64,000 nt of DNA from Solirubrobacteraceae bacterium (GTDB taxonomy: Bacteria > Actinomycetota > Thermoleophilia > Solirubrobacterales > Solirubrobacteraceae): contig JAUJOT010000002.1 of assembly GCA_030447505.1 (NCBI GenBank), positions 496,001 to 560,000 on the forward strand, in the 5' to 3' direction. Position numbers and translations under genes: made by a program. A model generated the notes under the pieces. The model saw only the letters and a program-made list of their open reading frames with translations. It made no database searches and had not been told where the DNA came from. Every line of letters starts with the position of its first letter. The stretch's first letter is position 1. Positions 1 to 9,384 of this stretch are shown here, piece after piece.

Positions 1-366
1 CGGCGGCGCGGAGACGATCGCGAGCAGGTTCGTGATCTGCGACAGCGTCTCCGTCGTCGCGCGCATCGCGGCGTCGACCTCGCGGCGGGTCAGCTCGAGC
101 TCGATCGTCGCGCCGCTGCGGCCGGCCGGCAGCAGGCGATCGACGAAGTAGCGATAGCCCGCGTCCGTCGGGACGCGCCCGGCGGACGTGTGCGGGTGCG
201 CGAGCAGGCCGAGCTCCTCGAGCTGGGCGAGCTCGTGGCGCACGGTCGACGACCCGGCCGGCAGCTCAGGGTCTGCGGCCAGCGTGCGCGACGCGACGGG
301 CTGGACCGTCGCCTGGTAGGCGAGGACGACCTTGCGCAGGATCAGCTCTTGGCGGGGCGTGAGCAC
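1..366 (-). CDS. hrcA: Heat-inducible transcription repressor HrcA, N-terminal part (cut by window edge)
   Basis: HrcA represses chaperone genes by binding CIRCE operators. Only the first 122 codons are present; the reading frame is open to base 1. The winged-helix part is clear: a recognition-helix region SSTVRHELAQLEELGL at residues 39-54, followed by the family signature HTSAGRVPTDAGYRYFVD at 59-76. The GTG start is supported by TACAAT ending 7 nt upstream and by residues LTPRQELILRKVV directly after it, as in other HrcA proteins. No Shine-Dalgarno is visible, so translation may be leaderless. In relatives hrcA usually precedes dnaJ, which would lie outside the window to the left. Family assignment is firm; the C-terminal dimerisation domain cannot be seen. 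Confidence 0.93.
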   Translation of the reverse strand, partial: MLTPRQELILRKVVLAYQATVQPVASRTLAADPELPAGSSTVRHELAQLEELGLLAHPHTSAGRVPTDAGYRYFVDRLLPAGRSGATIELELTRREVDAAMRATTETLSQITNLLAIVSAPP

Positions 367-373
367 CTGCTCG

Positions 374-379
374 ATTGTA
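374..379 (-). promoter_or_regulatory. Putative -10 box of hrcA
   Basis: TACAAT on the minus strand, 7 nt before the GTG of hrcA. No clear TTGACA-like -35 is seen at 16-18 nt. The spacing would place the 5' end of the mRNA at or next to the start codon. Confidence 0.5.
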
Positions 380-610
380 CGAGCGGGCTGTGAGCGGCCC
401 GTCTCCCGACGCGATCGCAACCGCTGGGGTTGACTCGCTCAGCCGTGCAGAGATATGTTCGCGCGCGAGGAGACGGGTCTGTATCTCTCGCCCACGCGGC
501 GAGTGCTCGAGTTGTGGACCCAAGCGCGAGGATGCGAGGACACAACCGCCGGCCGGGCGCACGCGCGGCGCTGCAGCATCCGGTGAACCTACAGCGAGGA
601 GACGTAACGC
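380..610. other. Intergenic region between hrcA and the MetE-like gene
   Basis: About 230 bp between divergent genes. It holds an inverted repeat AGAGATA (449-455) / TATCTCT (482-488) and one GAGTGCTCG at 501-509 that resembles half of a CIRCE site, but no matching second half at the expected 9-nt spacing. Directly before the plus-strand gene is a good ribosome binding site, GAGGAG, 9 nt upstream of its ATG. No convincing open frame on either strand. Confidence 0.4.
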
Positions 611-1769
611 ATGTCCGACTACAATCCCAGGGCCGAGACCGGTATCCCCACCGAGCCCGTCGGGTCCCTTCCCCGGCCGTCGAAGCTTCAGGCCGCCTAT
701 GCGGACTATGACGCCGGCAAGATCTCCAAGGAGGACCTGGAGAAGCTGCAGGACGAGGCCGTCAAGGACTCGATCGAGCGCTCGGAAGCGACAGGGCAGC
801 CGATCAACTCCGATGGCGAGCAGCGCTGGTCGTCGTTCGCGACGTACCCGATCGCCGACACGCTTGCGGGAACCGGCCTGGCGCCGAACCTCGGCCCGGG
901 CGGCCAGTTCTTCGCGATCTTCGCCGACGGCCACGGCCGCCAGCTGCCCAAGCTCACGGGCGGGCCGCTGAAGTACAACTACTACGCCGCCGACACGTAC
1001 AAGAAGTCCCTGCAGTACGCGACGAAGCCGCTCAAGCAGGCGGTCATCGCGCCCTCGATGCTGGCCCTCCTGTACCCGCTCAAGGACCCGGTCGAGGGCT
1101 ACTCGCGCGAGGAGTTCGAGGAGGACATCGTCCAGGAGTGCGTGACGGACATCCGCAAGTGCTTCGAGGCCGGCGCGCCGCACGTCTCGATCGACTTCAC
1201 CGAGGGCCGCCTCGCCACCCCGTGAGGATCCGCGCAACCCGTGGACGGGCGCGGGCCTGCTGCCGCACTTCATCGAGCTCAACAACCGCGTGCTGGAGAA
1301 CTTCTCCGACGAGGAGCGCCGCAACATCGGCATCCACACGTGCCCGGGCGGCGACCGCGACTCGGTCCACTCCGCCGACGTGCCGTACAACAACCTCCTG
1401 CCGGAGATGTTCAAGATCAACGCCGGCTACTTCCTGATCCAGCTCGCGTCAGAGCGCGACAAGGACCCGATCTACGAGTCGATCGGACAGCACAGCCGCG
1501 ACGACCAGATGTGCTACATCGGCGTCACCGTGACGCAGTCGCCGCGTCCCGAGAGCGCGCAGGAGATCTGCGACGCGATCGTGCGTGCGGCCGACTTCAT
1601 CCCCAAGGAGCGCCTCGGCACGACCGACGACTGCGGCTTCTCGCCGTTCTCGATCGACGAGAAGCCCAACCACGGCTCGCCGGACTACGCGCGCGAGATC
1701 GCGTTCCAGAAGATCGCCAACCGCGTCGAGGGCACGCGCCGCGCAGCCGAGAAGCTCGGCGTCAGCTAG
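611..1769 (+). pseudogene. Cobalamin-independent methionine synthase (MetE C-terminal) family protein, interrupted by a +1 frameshift
   Basis: The sequence reads as one protein of about 385 residues split in two frames. The first frame starts at ATG 611 (GAGGAG upstream) and ends at TGA 1223-1225 after FTEGRLATP. The other frame continues immediately with EDPRNPWTGAG and runs to TAG at 1769. Removing one C from the CCCC run at 1218-1221 gives a smooth FTEGRLATREDPRNPW junction. MetE-type zinc ligands are visible: HTC in GIHTCPGGD and the Cys of TDDCGFSPF. The family moves a methyl group from a folate or corrinoid-type donor to homocysteine or another thiol; this lone domain may use a donor other than triglutamyl-folate, so no symbol is given. 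It may be a sequencing error, a real pseudogene or, less likely, programmed frameshifting. Confidence 0.8.
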
Positions 1770-1798
1770 GCCCTACTGCAGGTTCCGACGTTCGCGAG

Positions 1799-1820
1799 CG
1801 GCCCGCCATCCGGCGGGCCG
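1799..1820 (+). terminator. Hairpin terminator after the MetE-like gene
   Basis: Perfect 9-bp stem CGGCCCGCC / GGCGGGCCG with an ATCC loop, 30 nt after the stop codon. It is followed by TCTGCGTTTGC, only a weak T-rich tail. Confidence 0.6.
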
Positions 1821-1891
1821 TCTGCGTTTGCTGATCGGTTTGTGGCAGACGGGCGTGGTTTCGTGACGCTCGGGGCGAGACGATCCGCTTG

Positions 1892-2653
1892 ATGCCCGCG
1901 ATTGCAGCCGAACGAGAGCGTGCGTGGCGCCTTGGTCGGGGTCAGACCGACAAAGGCGCCACGCGCCGTGACGTCGAGGTCGCGCTTCTGGCGGCCGAGC
2001 AGCACGGCGTTATCGCGACGCGCCAGCTGAAGGCTTGCGGGGTCGATAACGACGCGATCAGGGTGCGCGTCGCCAGAGGCAACCTGCACCCGGTGTTTCG
2101 CGGCGTCTACGCCGCCGGCCACGCCGCTCTCACGCAGACTGCCCTCTTCGCCGCCGCAGTTCTCGCCTGCGGCGCGCGAGCGGTGTTGAGCCACTATGCA
2201 GCCGCCGCGCACCTCGGCCTGATGCGATGGGGCGGCGACCGCGACCCGGAGGTCATCGTCGCCGGCGCCGGGGGCCGCAGGATCGACGGCATCAAGGCCC
2301 ACCGCTCGAAGCTCGACGGGCGCGACGTCTGGACGCGCGAGAACATCGCCGTCACGAGCCCTGCGCGCACGATCCTCGACATCGCCGCGACGAAGCCGCA
2401 GAAGCCGTTGCGCCGGATGGTGCGCCAGGCGCAGGCCGAGCAGCACGTCAACGTCCGCCAGCTGCTGGAGATCCTGCACCGCCACCCATGCCACCCGGGG
2501 GCCGCGAAGCTGCGCGCCGTCATCGCCGACGGTGCCGCGCCGACGCGCAGCGAGCACGAGGACAACGTCCTCGACCTGATCAGCGAGGCCGGCCTCGAGC
2601 GCCCGGAGATCAACCCGAAGCTCCAGCTCGACGGCCGCGACATCCGCCCCGAC
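1892..2653 (+). pseudogene. AbiEi-like antitoxin N-domain / DUF559-type protein, C-terminus lost
   Basis: The frame from ATG 1892 encodes an N-terminal helix-turn-helix region (VALLAAEQHGVIATRQL) and the VFRGVYAAGH motif typical of AbiEi-like antitoxin-domain proteins that are numerous in Solirubrobacterales. A middle domain follows with RSEHEDNVLDLISEAGLERP and LDGRDIRPD, where these proteins normally enter a DUF559 PD-D/EXK nuclease-like domain. Here homology stops abruptly after LDGRDIRPD near 2653. The frame remains open but only because it runs antisense through the next gene to 3151. The nuclease-like half is absent, so I read this as a truncated pseudogene. Family is inferred by pattern; toxin-antitoxin function is not established for these orphan proteins. 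Confidence 0.6.
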
Positions 2654-2713
2654 CGAGCACGTACAGCTCGCCGCCGCGCCGGGCTGCGAGGAGCAGGCCG
2701 GGCGCGACGGGCA

Positions 2714-3103
2714 CTAGGAATCCGGCAGCCGCAGCTCGGCCTCGGCGTGGCGGATGATCCGCCTGCCGCCCTGCTCGCAGCCGCATTCGACGACGGCCAG
2801 GCCGCCGTCGACAGAACGCACCTTCCCCGTCACGACGAGCTCCTGCTCGGGCAGGCCCATGCCGCGGAACTGCACGCTCAGGCGCTTCAGGGACTGCGGC
2901 CCGCCGCCGGCTTCCGTGTGAGCGCGCGCGACCTGGGCCATCGTGTAGAGGCCGTGCAGGATCCGCCCCGGCAGCCCGACCTGCTGCGCGAACTGCTCGT
3001 CGATGTGGATCGGGTTGAAGTCGCCGGACGCCCCGGCGTAGCGGACCGTGAGGTACCTGTCGGGCGTGACCGCGAGCGGCGGGATCTCGTCGCCGGGCTT
3101 CAT
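2714..3103 (-). CDS. MaoC-like (R)-hydratase/dehydratase, HadB-like catalytic subunit
   Basis: A 129-residue single hot-dog domain. The hydratase-2 motif YAGASGDFNPIHIDEQFA spans residues 22-39, with the expected catalytic Asp28 and His33. Such proteins hydrate or dehydrate enoyl/3-hydroxyacyl thioesters. Its ATG overlaps the stop of the preceding gene (ATGA). That partner has a degenerate motif, the arrangement seen in HadA-HadB heterodimers of mycobacterial fatty acid synthase II. The SDR upstream could supply ketoreductase activity. Substrate is unknown. Confidence 0.85.
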   Translation of the reverse strand: MKPGDEIPPLAVTPDRYLTVRYAGASGDFNPIHIDEQFAQQVGLPGRILHGLYTMAQVARAHTEAGGGPQSLKRLSVQFRGMGLPEQELVVTGKVRSVDGGLAVVECGCEQGGRRIIRHAEAELRLPDS

Positions 3104-3543
3104 CGTGCCCCGCGCACGATGTTCGACCAGCGTCCCGAGCAGACCGTCTGACCGCGCCCGTTGGCGGACTCCGACGTGAAGACGTAGAAGCGGTTGCCGG
3201 CGCGCTCGCTGACGTCGGCGACGCTCACCGTCGTCGTGATCTCGTCGCCCGCGACCACCAGCGTGCCCCACTCGAACTCCTGGCCGCCGTGCACCATCCG
3301 CGAGAAGTCGATCCCGACGTCGGGGTCGAAGAGCACCGGCCACAGCGCCGGGAGGGCGTAGACGACCGCGAACATCGGCGGCGCCACGACGTCGTCGTAG
3401 CCGGCTGCGCGCGCCGCCTTTACGTCGAGGTGCAGCGGGTTGGACTCGCCGACCGCCTGGGCGTACTCGCGCACCTTCTCGCGCCCGACCGCGTAGTGGG
3501 CCGGCGGATAGGTCTTGCCGATGACGCCCGTGTTGACGGCCAC
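3100..3543 (-). CDS. MaoC N-terminal-type dehydratase partner (HadA-like)
   Basis: Hot-dog protein of about 147 residues beginning VNTGVIGKTYPPAHYAVGRE, the usual N-terminus of HadA / FAS1-type dehydratase subunits. The hydratase motif region reads YAQAVGESNPLHLD: the catalytic GD pair is GE, so it is probably the structural, substrate-holding subunit for the next gene, with which it overlaps by 4 nt. The GTG at 3543 was chosen because homology starts there; another in-frame GTG lies at 3579. No strong ribosome binding site distinguishes them. Substrate unknown, probably acyl-CoA or acyl-ACP. Confidence 0.8.
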   Translation of the reverse strand: MAVNTGVIGKTYPPAHYAVGREKVREYAQAVGESNPLHLDVKAARAAGYDDVVAPPMFAVVYALPALWPVLFDPDVGIDFSRMVHGGQEFEWGTLVVAGDEITTTVSVADVSERAGNRFYVFTSESANGRGQTVCSGRWSNIVRGAR

Positions 3544-3588
3544 GCGCGGGAGTTCTAGCAGGCCCGCGCCGCGTCGCACCGGCGCGGC

Positions 3589-4377
3589 TCAGACGATCGT
3601 CGCGACCGTCCCCCCATCGGCCGACCATGCGGCTCCGGTGACGGTCGAGGCACGCTGCGAGCACAGGAAGACGATCACCGCCGCGACCTCCTCGGGCTCG
3701 GCGAGCCGACCCAGCGGGATCTTCGCCGCCTGCGCCTGCAGCGCCTCTTCGTGCGAGATGCCGCGCGCCGCGGCGGCCTGATCGGCGAGCCCGCCCGGCG
3801 CCGTCCACAGCGGCGACGTGACGGCCCCCGGGGCGACGGCGTTGACGAGCACGCCGTCGGCCGCGTAGCGGTCGGCGAACACGCGCGAGAGCGACAGCTG
3901 CGCCGCCTTCGTGACCGCGTAGGCGGGATTCGTCAGCGACGGGCGCTTGCCGGCCGACGAGCAGACGTTGACGATTCGGCCGCCGCCCGCGGCGGCCATC
4001 CGCGGCCCGGCGGCGCGCATCAGCCGCATCGGCCCCATCACGTGCAGGTCCCACTGCGACTGCCAATCGTCGTCGCTGAGCTGCTCGAGCGAACGCACGA
4101 ACGAGGTGCCGGCGTTGTTGACGAGCACGTCGACGCCACCGAAGCGCTCGACGCAGGCGTTGACGATGCGCTCGTCGTCGCGCGGCTCCGTCACGTCCGC
4201 CGCGAGAAGCTCGCAGCCGCCGCCGAGCTGCGCGCCGACGCGCGCGAGCTCGTCGCGATCGCGCGCGACGAGCAGCACGCGCGCGCCCTCGTCGACGAGC
4301 ATCCGCGCGCTCGCAAGGCCGATCCCTCGCGTCGCGCCGGTGACGATGCAGGCCTTCCCATGCAGGCCGAGGTCCAT
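3589..4377 (-). CDS. Short-chain dehydrogenase/reductase (SDR)
   Basis: A 262-residue classical SDR. The cofactor motif TGATRGIG lies at residues 13-20, NNAG near 88, and the catalytic Ser and YxxxK in SSAG...PAYAVTK near 140-157. The C-terminus has the usual GAAWSADGG segment. It reduces or oxidises a carbonyl/alcohol with NAD(P)(H). It starts 8 nt after the upstream RDD gene and is followed by two MaoC-type genes, so a role in an acyl-chain cycle as a 3-oxoacyl reductase is a reasonable inference; substrate cannot be read from sequence. Confidence 0.9.
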   Translation of the reverse strand: MDLGLHGKACIVTGATRGIGLASARMLVDEGARVLLVARDRDELARVGAQLGGGCELLAADVTEPRDDERIVNACVERFGGVDVLVNNAGTSFVRSLEQLSDDDWQSQWDLHVMGPMRLMRAAGPRMAAAGGGRIVNVCSSAGKRPSLTNPAYAVTKAAQLSLSRVFADRYAADGVLVNAVAPGAVTSPLWTAPGGLADQAAAARGISHEEALQAQAAKIPLGRLAEPEEVAAVIVFLCSQRASTVTGAAWSADGGTVATIV

Positions 4378-4385
4378 CGCGAACC

Positions 4386-5132
4386 TCAGCTCCGCGCCCG
4401 CTTGGCGTCGTAGAGGATCTCCAGAAACCGCTCGGGATCGCTCACGTCGGCGCCGCCGACGCGCGGGCGCAGCGCACCGTCGAGCTGCGCCGCCAGGCGC
4501 GCGCGCGCGTCGCGCCCGAGCCCGTTGCGGCGCTCGAGGAACGCCCGCACCGTCGCGAGGTCCTCGACCGGCACGGCGCTCACGTCCCAGCTCGCGCCGG
4601 CCGCGGCGCGAATCGGCTCCGCGCGCGCCGGCCGCGCGCCGGCCGCGAAGCCCGGTTGCGCCGCGTCGATCGCGCGGCGGTCGCGGATCACGACGGTGTC
4701 GGCGGCGAGGTCGCCGAGGCGTTGGTTGCGCGACGTCGCGACGATCGAGATGATCGTCGGCACGTAGCTCAGCGTGATCCCGTCGACGAGCCGCAGCACG
4801 TTGCGGATCATGCTCGCGGTGAGGTCGACCCGGCCCCCGCCGGAGCGCACGACGCGCAGGCCGACGATCGACTTGCCGGGCGTGCGGCCGCCTCGCAGCG
4901 TCTCGAAGCCGACGTCGTAGAGCAGCAGCGTCAGGCCGATCGCCGGGACGATGACGAGCGCGCCGCTCGCCCCCAACGCCGCGAGCAGGACGATCAGCAG
5001 CAGCCCGACGATCAGGCCCTTGAACACGAGGTCGACGCCGCCCGCGACCGCCCGCGACCCGAGCCCGGCGAGCGTCAGCTCGAGCGCCACGCCTTCCGGC
5101 GTCGGGATGGTGATGCGATCCTCGTACTGCAT
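4386..5132 (-). CDS. RDD family membrane protein
   Basis: 248 residues. It begins MQYEDRITIPTPEGV and continues with the RDD hallmark GLGSRAVAGGVDL (Arg and Asp), two hydrophobic spans near residues 37-70, and the conserved GGRTPGKSIVGLRVV loop. The last 90 residues are soluble and rich in Ala/Arg. The ATG lies only 3 bp from the ATG of the divergent SpoIIM-like gene. This RDD/SpoIIM pair next to DUF58 and MoxR genes resembles the Mycobacterium tuberculosis Rv3690-Rv3695 neighbourhood. RDD proteins have been linked to transport or membrane organisation; the exact role is unknown. Confidence 0.85.
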   Translation of the reverse strand: MQYEDRITIPTPEGVALELTLAGLGSRAVAGGVDLVFKGLIVGLLLIVLLAALGASGALVIVPAIGLTLLLYDVGFETLRGGRTPGKSIVGLRVVRSGGGRVDLTASMIRNVLRLVDGITLSYVPTIISIVATSRNQRLGDLAADTVVIRDRRAIDAAQPGFAAGARPARAEPIRAAAGASWDVSAVPVEDLATVRAFLERRNGLGRDARARLAAQLDGALRPRVGGADVSDPERFLEILYDAKRARS

Positions 5133-5135
5133 CGG

Positions 5136-6134
5136 ATGAAGGTAGAGCGTTTCATCAGCGAACGGCAGGACGATTGGCGTGAGCTCGACGAGCTCCTGCG
5201 CGCCGGCGCGCGCCTGCGCCGCGGCCGCAGATCGGCCCTCGACGTCCTGCGGCTCGCGGCGCTCTACCGCGGCGCGGCGGCCGATCTCGCGCTCGCCCGC
5301 CGCGGTCATCCGGGCGACCCGATCGTCGCGCGCCTGGAGTCGCTCGTCGCGCGCGCGCGACAGGCGGTGTACGCCGAGGAGCCGCCGCGCGGGTCGCTGC
5401 GCACGTTCTTCGGGCGCACGTACTGGGTGCGGGTGCGCGAGCGTCCGGCAGCGCTGCTGCTGGCGATCGCGCTGCTGCTCGTGCCGGCGGCGCTCGCGAT
5501 CGGCTGGTCGCTGAGCGACACCGGTGCGGCGGTCGGGCTCGTGCCCGAGCAGTTCCGCGGCGCCGTCGAACCGGTCGGCGACACCGGCATGACGACGGCG
5601 CAGACCGCCGCCTTCTCGACCGCGGTGATGACGAACAACGTCCAGGTGACGTTCCTCGCCTTCGCCGCCGGAATCCTGTTCGGCCTCGGGACAGCGGTCG
5701 TCGTCGCCTACAACGGCGCCGTGCTGGGCGCCGTCGCCGGCGGCGCGATCGCCAACGGCAACGGCGTCGAGTTCGCCGAGTTCGTCACCGCGCACGGGAT
5801 CATCGAGCTGTCGTGCATCGCGGTCGCGGCCGCGGCCGGGATGCGGATCGGCTACGCGATCGTCGCGCCCGGGCCGCGGCCGCGCGCGCGTGCGCTCGCC
5901 GAGGAGGCGCGCTCTTCGATCGTGATCGTGCTCGGCACCGTCCCGTGGGTGATCCTCGCCGGGATCATCGAGGGCTTCGTGACGCGCGCGGGCTTCGGGC
6001 TGATCCCGGGAATCGTGCTCGGCGTCGGCGTCGGCGCGGTCTACTGGACGCTGGTCGTCGTGCGGGGGCGGCCGCAGCAGCCGCGGGCGGGCGCGGCGCC
6101 GAAGCTCACAGCCGCGCCCGCGCCTTTGCGCTGA
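5136..6134 (+). CDS. Stage II sporulation protein M-like (SpoIIM family) membrane protein
   Basis: 332 residues starting MKVERFISERQDDWRELDELL, the usual start of actinobacterial SpoIIM-family proteins. A cytoplasmic helical N-domain (to about residue 105) is followed by roughly five membrane spans, including the VTFLAFAAGILFGLGTA and GIIELSCIAVAAAAG segments. This organism is not expected to sporulate; in non-sporulating actinobacteria the gene travels with RDD, DUF58 and MoxR genes and is thought to be an envelope protein. Its 3' end overlaps the convergent DUF58 gene by 29 bp. Its start is 3 bp from the divergent RDD start, so its promoter must lie inside that gene. Confidence 0.85.
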   Translation: MKVERFISERQDDWRELDELLRAGARLRRGRRSALDVLRLAALYRGAAADLALARRGHPGDPIVARLESLVARARQAVYAEEPPRGSLRTFFGRTYWVRVRERPAALLLAIALLLVPAALAIGWSLSDTGAAVGLVPEQFRGAVEPVGDTGMTTAQTAAFSTAVMTNNVQVTFLAFAAGILFGLGTAVVVAYNGAVLGAVAGGAIANGNGVEFAEFVTAHGIIELSCIAVAAAAGMRIGYAIVAPGPRPRARALAEEARSSIVIVLGTVPWVILAGIIEGFVTRAGFGLIPGIVLGVGVGAVYWTLVVVRGRPQQPRAGAAPKLTAAPAPLR

Positions 6135-7362
6135 TGTACGCGCTGACGCAGGCCCGCGCGAGGTCCGGTGGCGCGGTCTCCAGCACCCGCGCGCCGGCGC
6201 CGCGCACGCGCGCCGCGGCCCGCTCGCGGGCGGCGAGCACGTCGAGCGCCGCGGCCGCGCGGTAGACGTCGAGCTCGTCGGCGGGGCGGGTGCGAAGCGC
6301 CGCGTCGAGGTCGGGGTCGACGACGCCCGCCACGACGACCTCGTGGCGGCGCGCGAGCACCGGCACCGCGATCACGAGCGAGCGCGCGGCGACCTCCTCG
6401 ATCAGGTCGGTGAAGACGATCACCAGCGCCCGCTTGGACGACGCGACGTTGCGAAAGGCGAGCTCGTAGTCGGAGTCGACCGGCGCCGGCTGCAGGTCGT
6501 AGACCGCGCGCACGAGCGCGTCTCCGCCCCGCCGGCGCGGCGCCAGGCGCCGATGGACGGTGGCGTCAAAGGCGACGGTGCCGCAGCGGTCGCCGAGCTC
6601 GTCGGCGACGAGCCCGACCGCAGTCGCGGCGTCGATCGCCGCGTCCAGGCGCGTCGCGCCTGCGCTCAGCGGCGCGGCCATCAAGCGCCCGCAGTCGAGC
6701 ACGCAGATGACGTCGCGGTCCTGCTCGATGCGGTACTGGTTGCTCATCGGCCGGCCGAGCCGCGCGCTGGCGGGCCAGTTGACCTGGCGGATGTCGTCGT
6801 CGGGCAGGTACTCGCGGATCGACTCGAACTCGGTTCCGAGCCCGAGCGGGCCGCGCGACTGGCGCCCGGACTCGCGAAACCGCCCGCAGCGGACGGCGAG
6901 CGCGAGCCGGCGCGCGGCCGGCAGGTCGGGATAGACGAGCAGCTCTGCCTGCTCGCCCGCGCGGTGATCCCAGCTCGCGAGGCCGAGCGGACCCGCGACG
7001 CGAACGGCCGCCGGCGGCAGCGTCCAGCGCCCGCGACGGCGGGCCACGAGCTGCGCCTCGAGGCCGCCGTCCGCCTCCTGCGGCGCGATCTCGATCTGCG
7101 GCCCGGTCGGCTGGCGGACGCGGATCCGGCGCCCGCGCGCGGCAGCGGCGGGCAGCTGCACCGCGAGCGGCGCCGGAACGCCGCGCGCGACGATCGCCGG
7201 CATGCGCCGCTGCGCGCCGGGCGGGCGGCGGGCGGCGATCGCGGCGGCGAGCAGCGCGCCCGCCAACGCGGCGGCCAGCAGCGCCGCGGCGATCGGCCCC
7301 AGCACGATCGCGAGCAGTGCTATCACGGCGAGCGCGCCGGCGGCGCGCGGCGTCGGACTCAC
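6106..7362 (-). CDS. DUF58 domain-containing protein (von Willebrand-like)
   Basis: 418 residues. Two N-terminal membrane segments (about residues 8-45) are followed by the DUF58 signature GTEFESIREYLPDDDIRQV and NWPASARLG, then VICVLDCGR, the start of a vWA-like fold. DUF58 proteins partner with MoxR AAA+ ATPases; here the MoxR gene lies 4 nt upstream. The GTG start begins VSPTPRAAGALAV. It is the last gene of the six-gene minus-strand operon. Known role of the pair: chaperone-like assembly of envelope or metalloprotein complexes; the specific client is unknown. Confidence 0.9.
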   Translation of the reverse strand: MSPTPRAAGALAVIALLAIVLGPIAAALLAAALAGALLAAAIAARRPPGAQRRMPAIVARGVPAPLAVQLPAAAARGRRIRVRQPTGPQIEIAPQEADGGLEAQLVARRRGRWTLPPAAVRVAGPLGLASWDHRAGEQAELLVYPDLPAARRLALAVRCGRFRESGRQSRGPLGLGTEFESIREYLPDDDIRQVNWPASARLGRPMSNQYRIEQDRDVICVLDCGRLMAAPLSAGATRLDAAIDAATAVGLVADELGDRCGTVAFDATVHRRLAPRRRGGDALVRAVYDLQPAPVDSDYELAFRNVASSKRALVIVFTDLIEEVAARSLVIAVPVLARRHEVVVAGVVDPDLDAALRTRPADELDVYRAAAALDVLAARERAAARVRGAGARVLETAPPDLARACVSAYISAKARARL

Positions 7363-7366
7363 AGGC

Positions 7367-8292
<926 letters not shown>

Positions 8293-8296
<4 letters not shown>

Positions 8297-9384
8297 CGCC
8301 TGCCTCTCGCCAGCGCCCGCCCGAGCGCAAGGACATCGTCCGCATCGCGCTCGCCCAACAGGGCGGCGACCTCATCCTCCTCGAAGCCGCGTCGCAGCGC
8401 AGCAGCGCGGAGCGCCTCGTCGGGCGCGTCGGGCGCCAGCGCGGCGCCGCGAATCAGCTGCGAGCGCGCCGCGGCGCGCACGGGCGCGAGCGCCACCTGC
8501 GGCTCGCGCGCGCGCCACAGCGCGATCGCAAGCGCCTCGACATGCTCGCGGCGCGCGGGCGTCGGCTCGCCTGCCGGCTGCTCCGCGGCGCCGAGCCGCC
8601 GCGCCCGCGAGAGCAGCAACAGCAGCGCGGCGAGCACGGCGACGGCGAGCCCGAGCTGCCAGCGCGCCGGCAGCGCGGCCAGCCCGGTCTCGTGGCCGAA
8701 GCCGTGCACGGACTCGACGAACGTCACGGGGCGCTGCGGCGAGCCCACCAGCGCGAGCCCGAGCGCGGCGTTGTCGGCCCGGCCCAGCAGCCTGTTCTGA
8801 AGCGGCGACGAGTCGGCCAGCAGCAGCGCGCGCCCGCTGCCCGACCGCGCGACGGCGAGCAGCGCCGGATCGTCGCCGAGCGCGGGCAGCGCGCCGCGCA
8901 GCGCGCCGAACCCGCCGCCGCCGGCGCTCTGCACGCGGCGTACGCCGCTCGTCTCCGGCACGGGCACGGTCGGCCGCGCGATCCGCGGCCCCGTCGAGGA
9001 CCAGCGCGGCGCGAGCGCGACGACGCCGCGCCCCGCCTGCTCGCCGCCGGCGACGAGCCGGCCGCCGGCGCGCACGAACCGTGCCAGCGCCGCGCGCTCG
9101 TCGCGCTCGAGATCCGCGTCGAGCACGACGATCGTGGCGGCCGGATCCAGGCGCGCCTCGGCGAGCGGCTCGCGCAGGTAGCCGACCGGATGGCCTGCGC
9201 GGCGCAGCAGCTCGGCGTAGGCCGCCACACCACGCGGCTGCGTCGCGTACGCCGAGCCGTCCTTGCCGCTCGGCTCCGGCCGGACGCTCGAGACGACGAG
9301 CGAGACCACGTTGAGCACGACGAAGAACGCGACGACGACGACAAGCAACCGTGCGCCCGGCCTGCGCGGCAGCATCCGGCTCAT
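8293..9384 (-). CDS. DUF4350 domain-containing membrane protein
   Basis: 363 residues. One N-terminal membrane anchor (about residues 11-32) is followed by a predicted extracytoplasmic domain with the DUF4350-like pattern SAYATQPRGVAAYAELLRRAGH and a DADLERDERAALARFVRAGG loop, then a second membrane span near residue 250 and a cytoplasmic tail. DUF4350 proteins accompany MoxR-DUF58 operons in actinobacteria. Both ends overlap neighbours by 4 nt. Function unknown; co-transcription suggests a subunit or client of the MoxR-DUF58 system. Confidence 0.85.

Noticed and set aside
501-509. Possible CIRCE operator (GAGTGCTCG) upstream of hrcA
   Set aside because: Only one half-site resembles the GAGTGCTAA arm; the position 9 nt away does not match TTAGCACTC, so no real inverted repeat.
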